Positions 5,291-5,325 of a stretch of 5,325 nucleotides of DNA are shown one piece after another. Below the pieces are notes generated by a model. The model saw only the letters and a list, made by a program, of their open reading frames with translations, was not told the DNA's origin and did no database searches. The translations under genes and the position numbers were made by a program. Position 1 is the first letter of the stretch, and every line of letters begins with the position of its first letter. This DNA is from Chitinophagaceae bacterium (GTDB lineage: Bacteria > Bacteroidota > Bacteroidia > Chitinophagales > Chitinophagaceae), in the NCBI GenBank assembly GCA_003167015.1, contig PMUF01000169.1, positions 1-5,325 of the forward strand. The letters run 5' to 3'.

Positions 5291-5325
5291 ATGATCAGAG
5301 CAATTTGTTGCGTCCCCGTCAGTCC
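5291..5325 (+). CDS. N-terminus of probable NlpC/P60 (C40) family peptidase, truncated by window end
   Basis: Twelve codons are visible from ATG 5291: M-I-R-A-I-C-C-V-P-V-S-P, with the last codon cut after two bases (CCN, still proline). This resembles the N-terminus of Bacteroidota C40 cell-wall peptidases, in which an I-C-x-V-P-x-x-P start leads into an SH3-like region before the NlpC/P60 domain. I know that pattern from memory, and twelve residues are few. Enzymes of this family cleave peptide bonds in the peptidoglycan stem. The gene would be divergent from the sigma factor, sharing the AT-rich 5162-5290 interval. The frame may be chance; reading past the window would settle it. Confidence 0.5.
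   Translation, partial: MIRAICCVPVS

Overview
The window looks like chromosomal DNA of a Bacteroidota bacterium, most likely of the Chitinophagaceae group. This is inferred from three things. Several intergenic regions carry sequences close to the Bacteroidota promoter (TTTG or TTG, then 19-20 nt, then TAnnTTTG). Start codons lack clear Shine-Dalgarno sequences. Exported proteins have signal peptides ending in short A-Q-A-Q or G-Q tails. The genus is a guess from protein style, not a search result.

Left part (1-1177): the 3' end of glucose-6-phosphate isomerase (pgi) is followed by a small gene for a putative secreted 105-residue protein of unknown function. Facing it on the minus strand is a complete, single-gene tRNA unit: candidate promoter (992-1022), a 71-nt tRNA (904-974) and a strong intrinsic terminator (833-861) that overlaps the stop codon of the small secreted gene. 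The tRNA folds perfectly and reads as tRNA-Cys(GCA), but it has C33, U37, G38 and G73 where a working tRNA-Cys should have U33, purine-37, A38 and U73. It is the most unusual object in the window. A 10-bp perfect inverted repeat overlaps its -33 region.

Middle (1178-4185): a lipoprotein of a recognisable but uncharacterised type, probably with a barrel-like fold, is convergent with an exported M61-family metallopeptidase carrying a C-terminal PDZ domain. They share a hairpin that probably terminates transcription from both sides.

Right part (4186-5325): an ECF sigma factor and a one-helix membrane protein that is probably its anti-sigma factor form a tight pair (TGA-C-ATG junction) directly upstream of the M61 peptidase on the minus strand. 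The peptidase has its own candidate promoter but could also receive readthrough from the sigma pair. Divergent from the sigma gene, the last 35 bases hold what looks like the first 12 codons of an NlpC/P60 (C40) cell-wall peptidase.

Overall this is mostly housekeeping and envelope-related sequence. I see no mobile element, CRISPR array, phage gene or defence system. No multi-gene novel system is evident; the divergent tRNA unit and the sensor-less sigma/anti-sigma pair deserve the second look.
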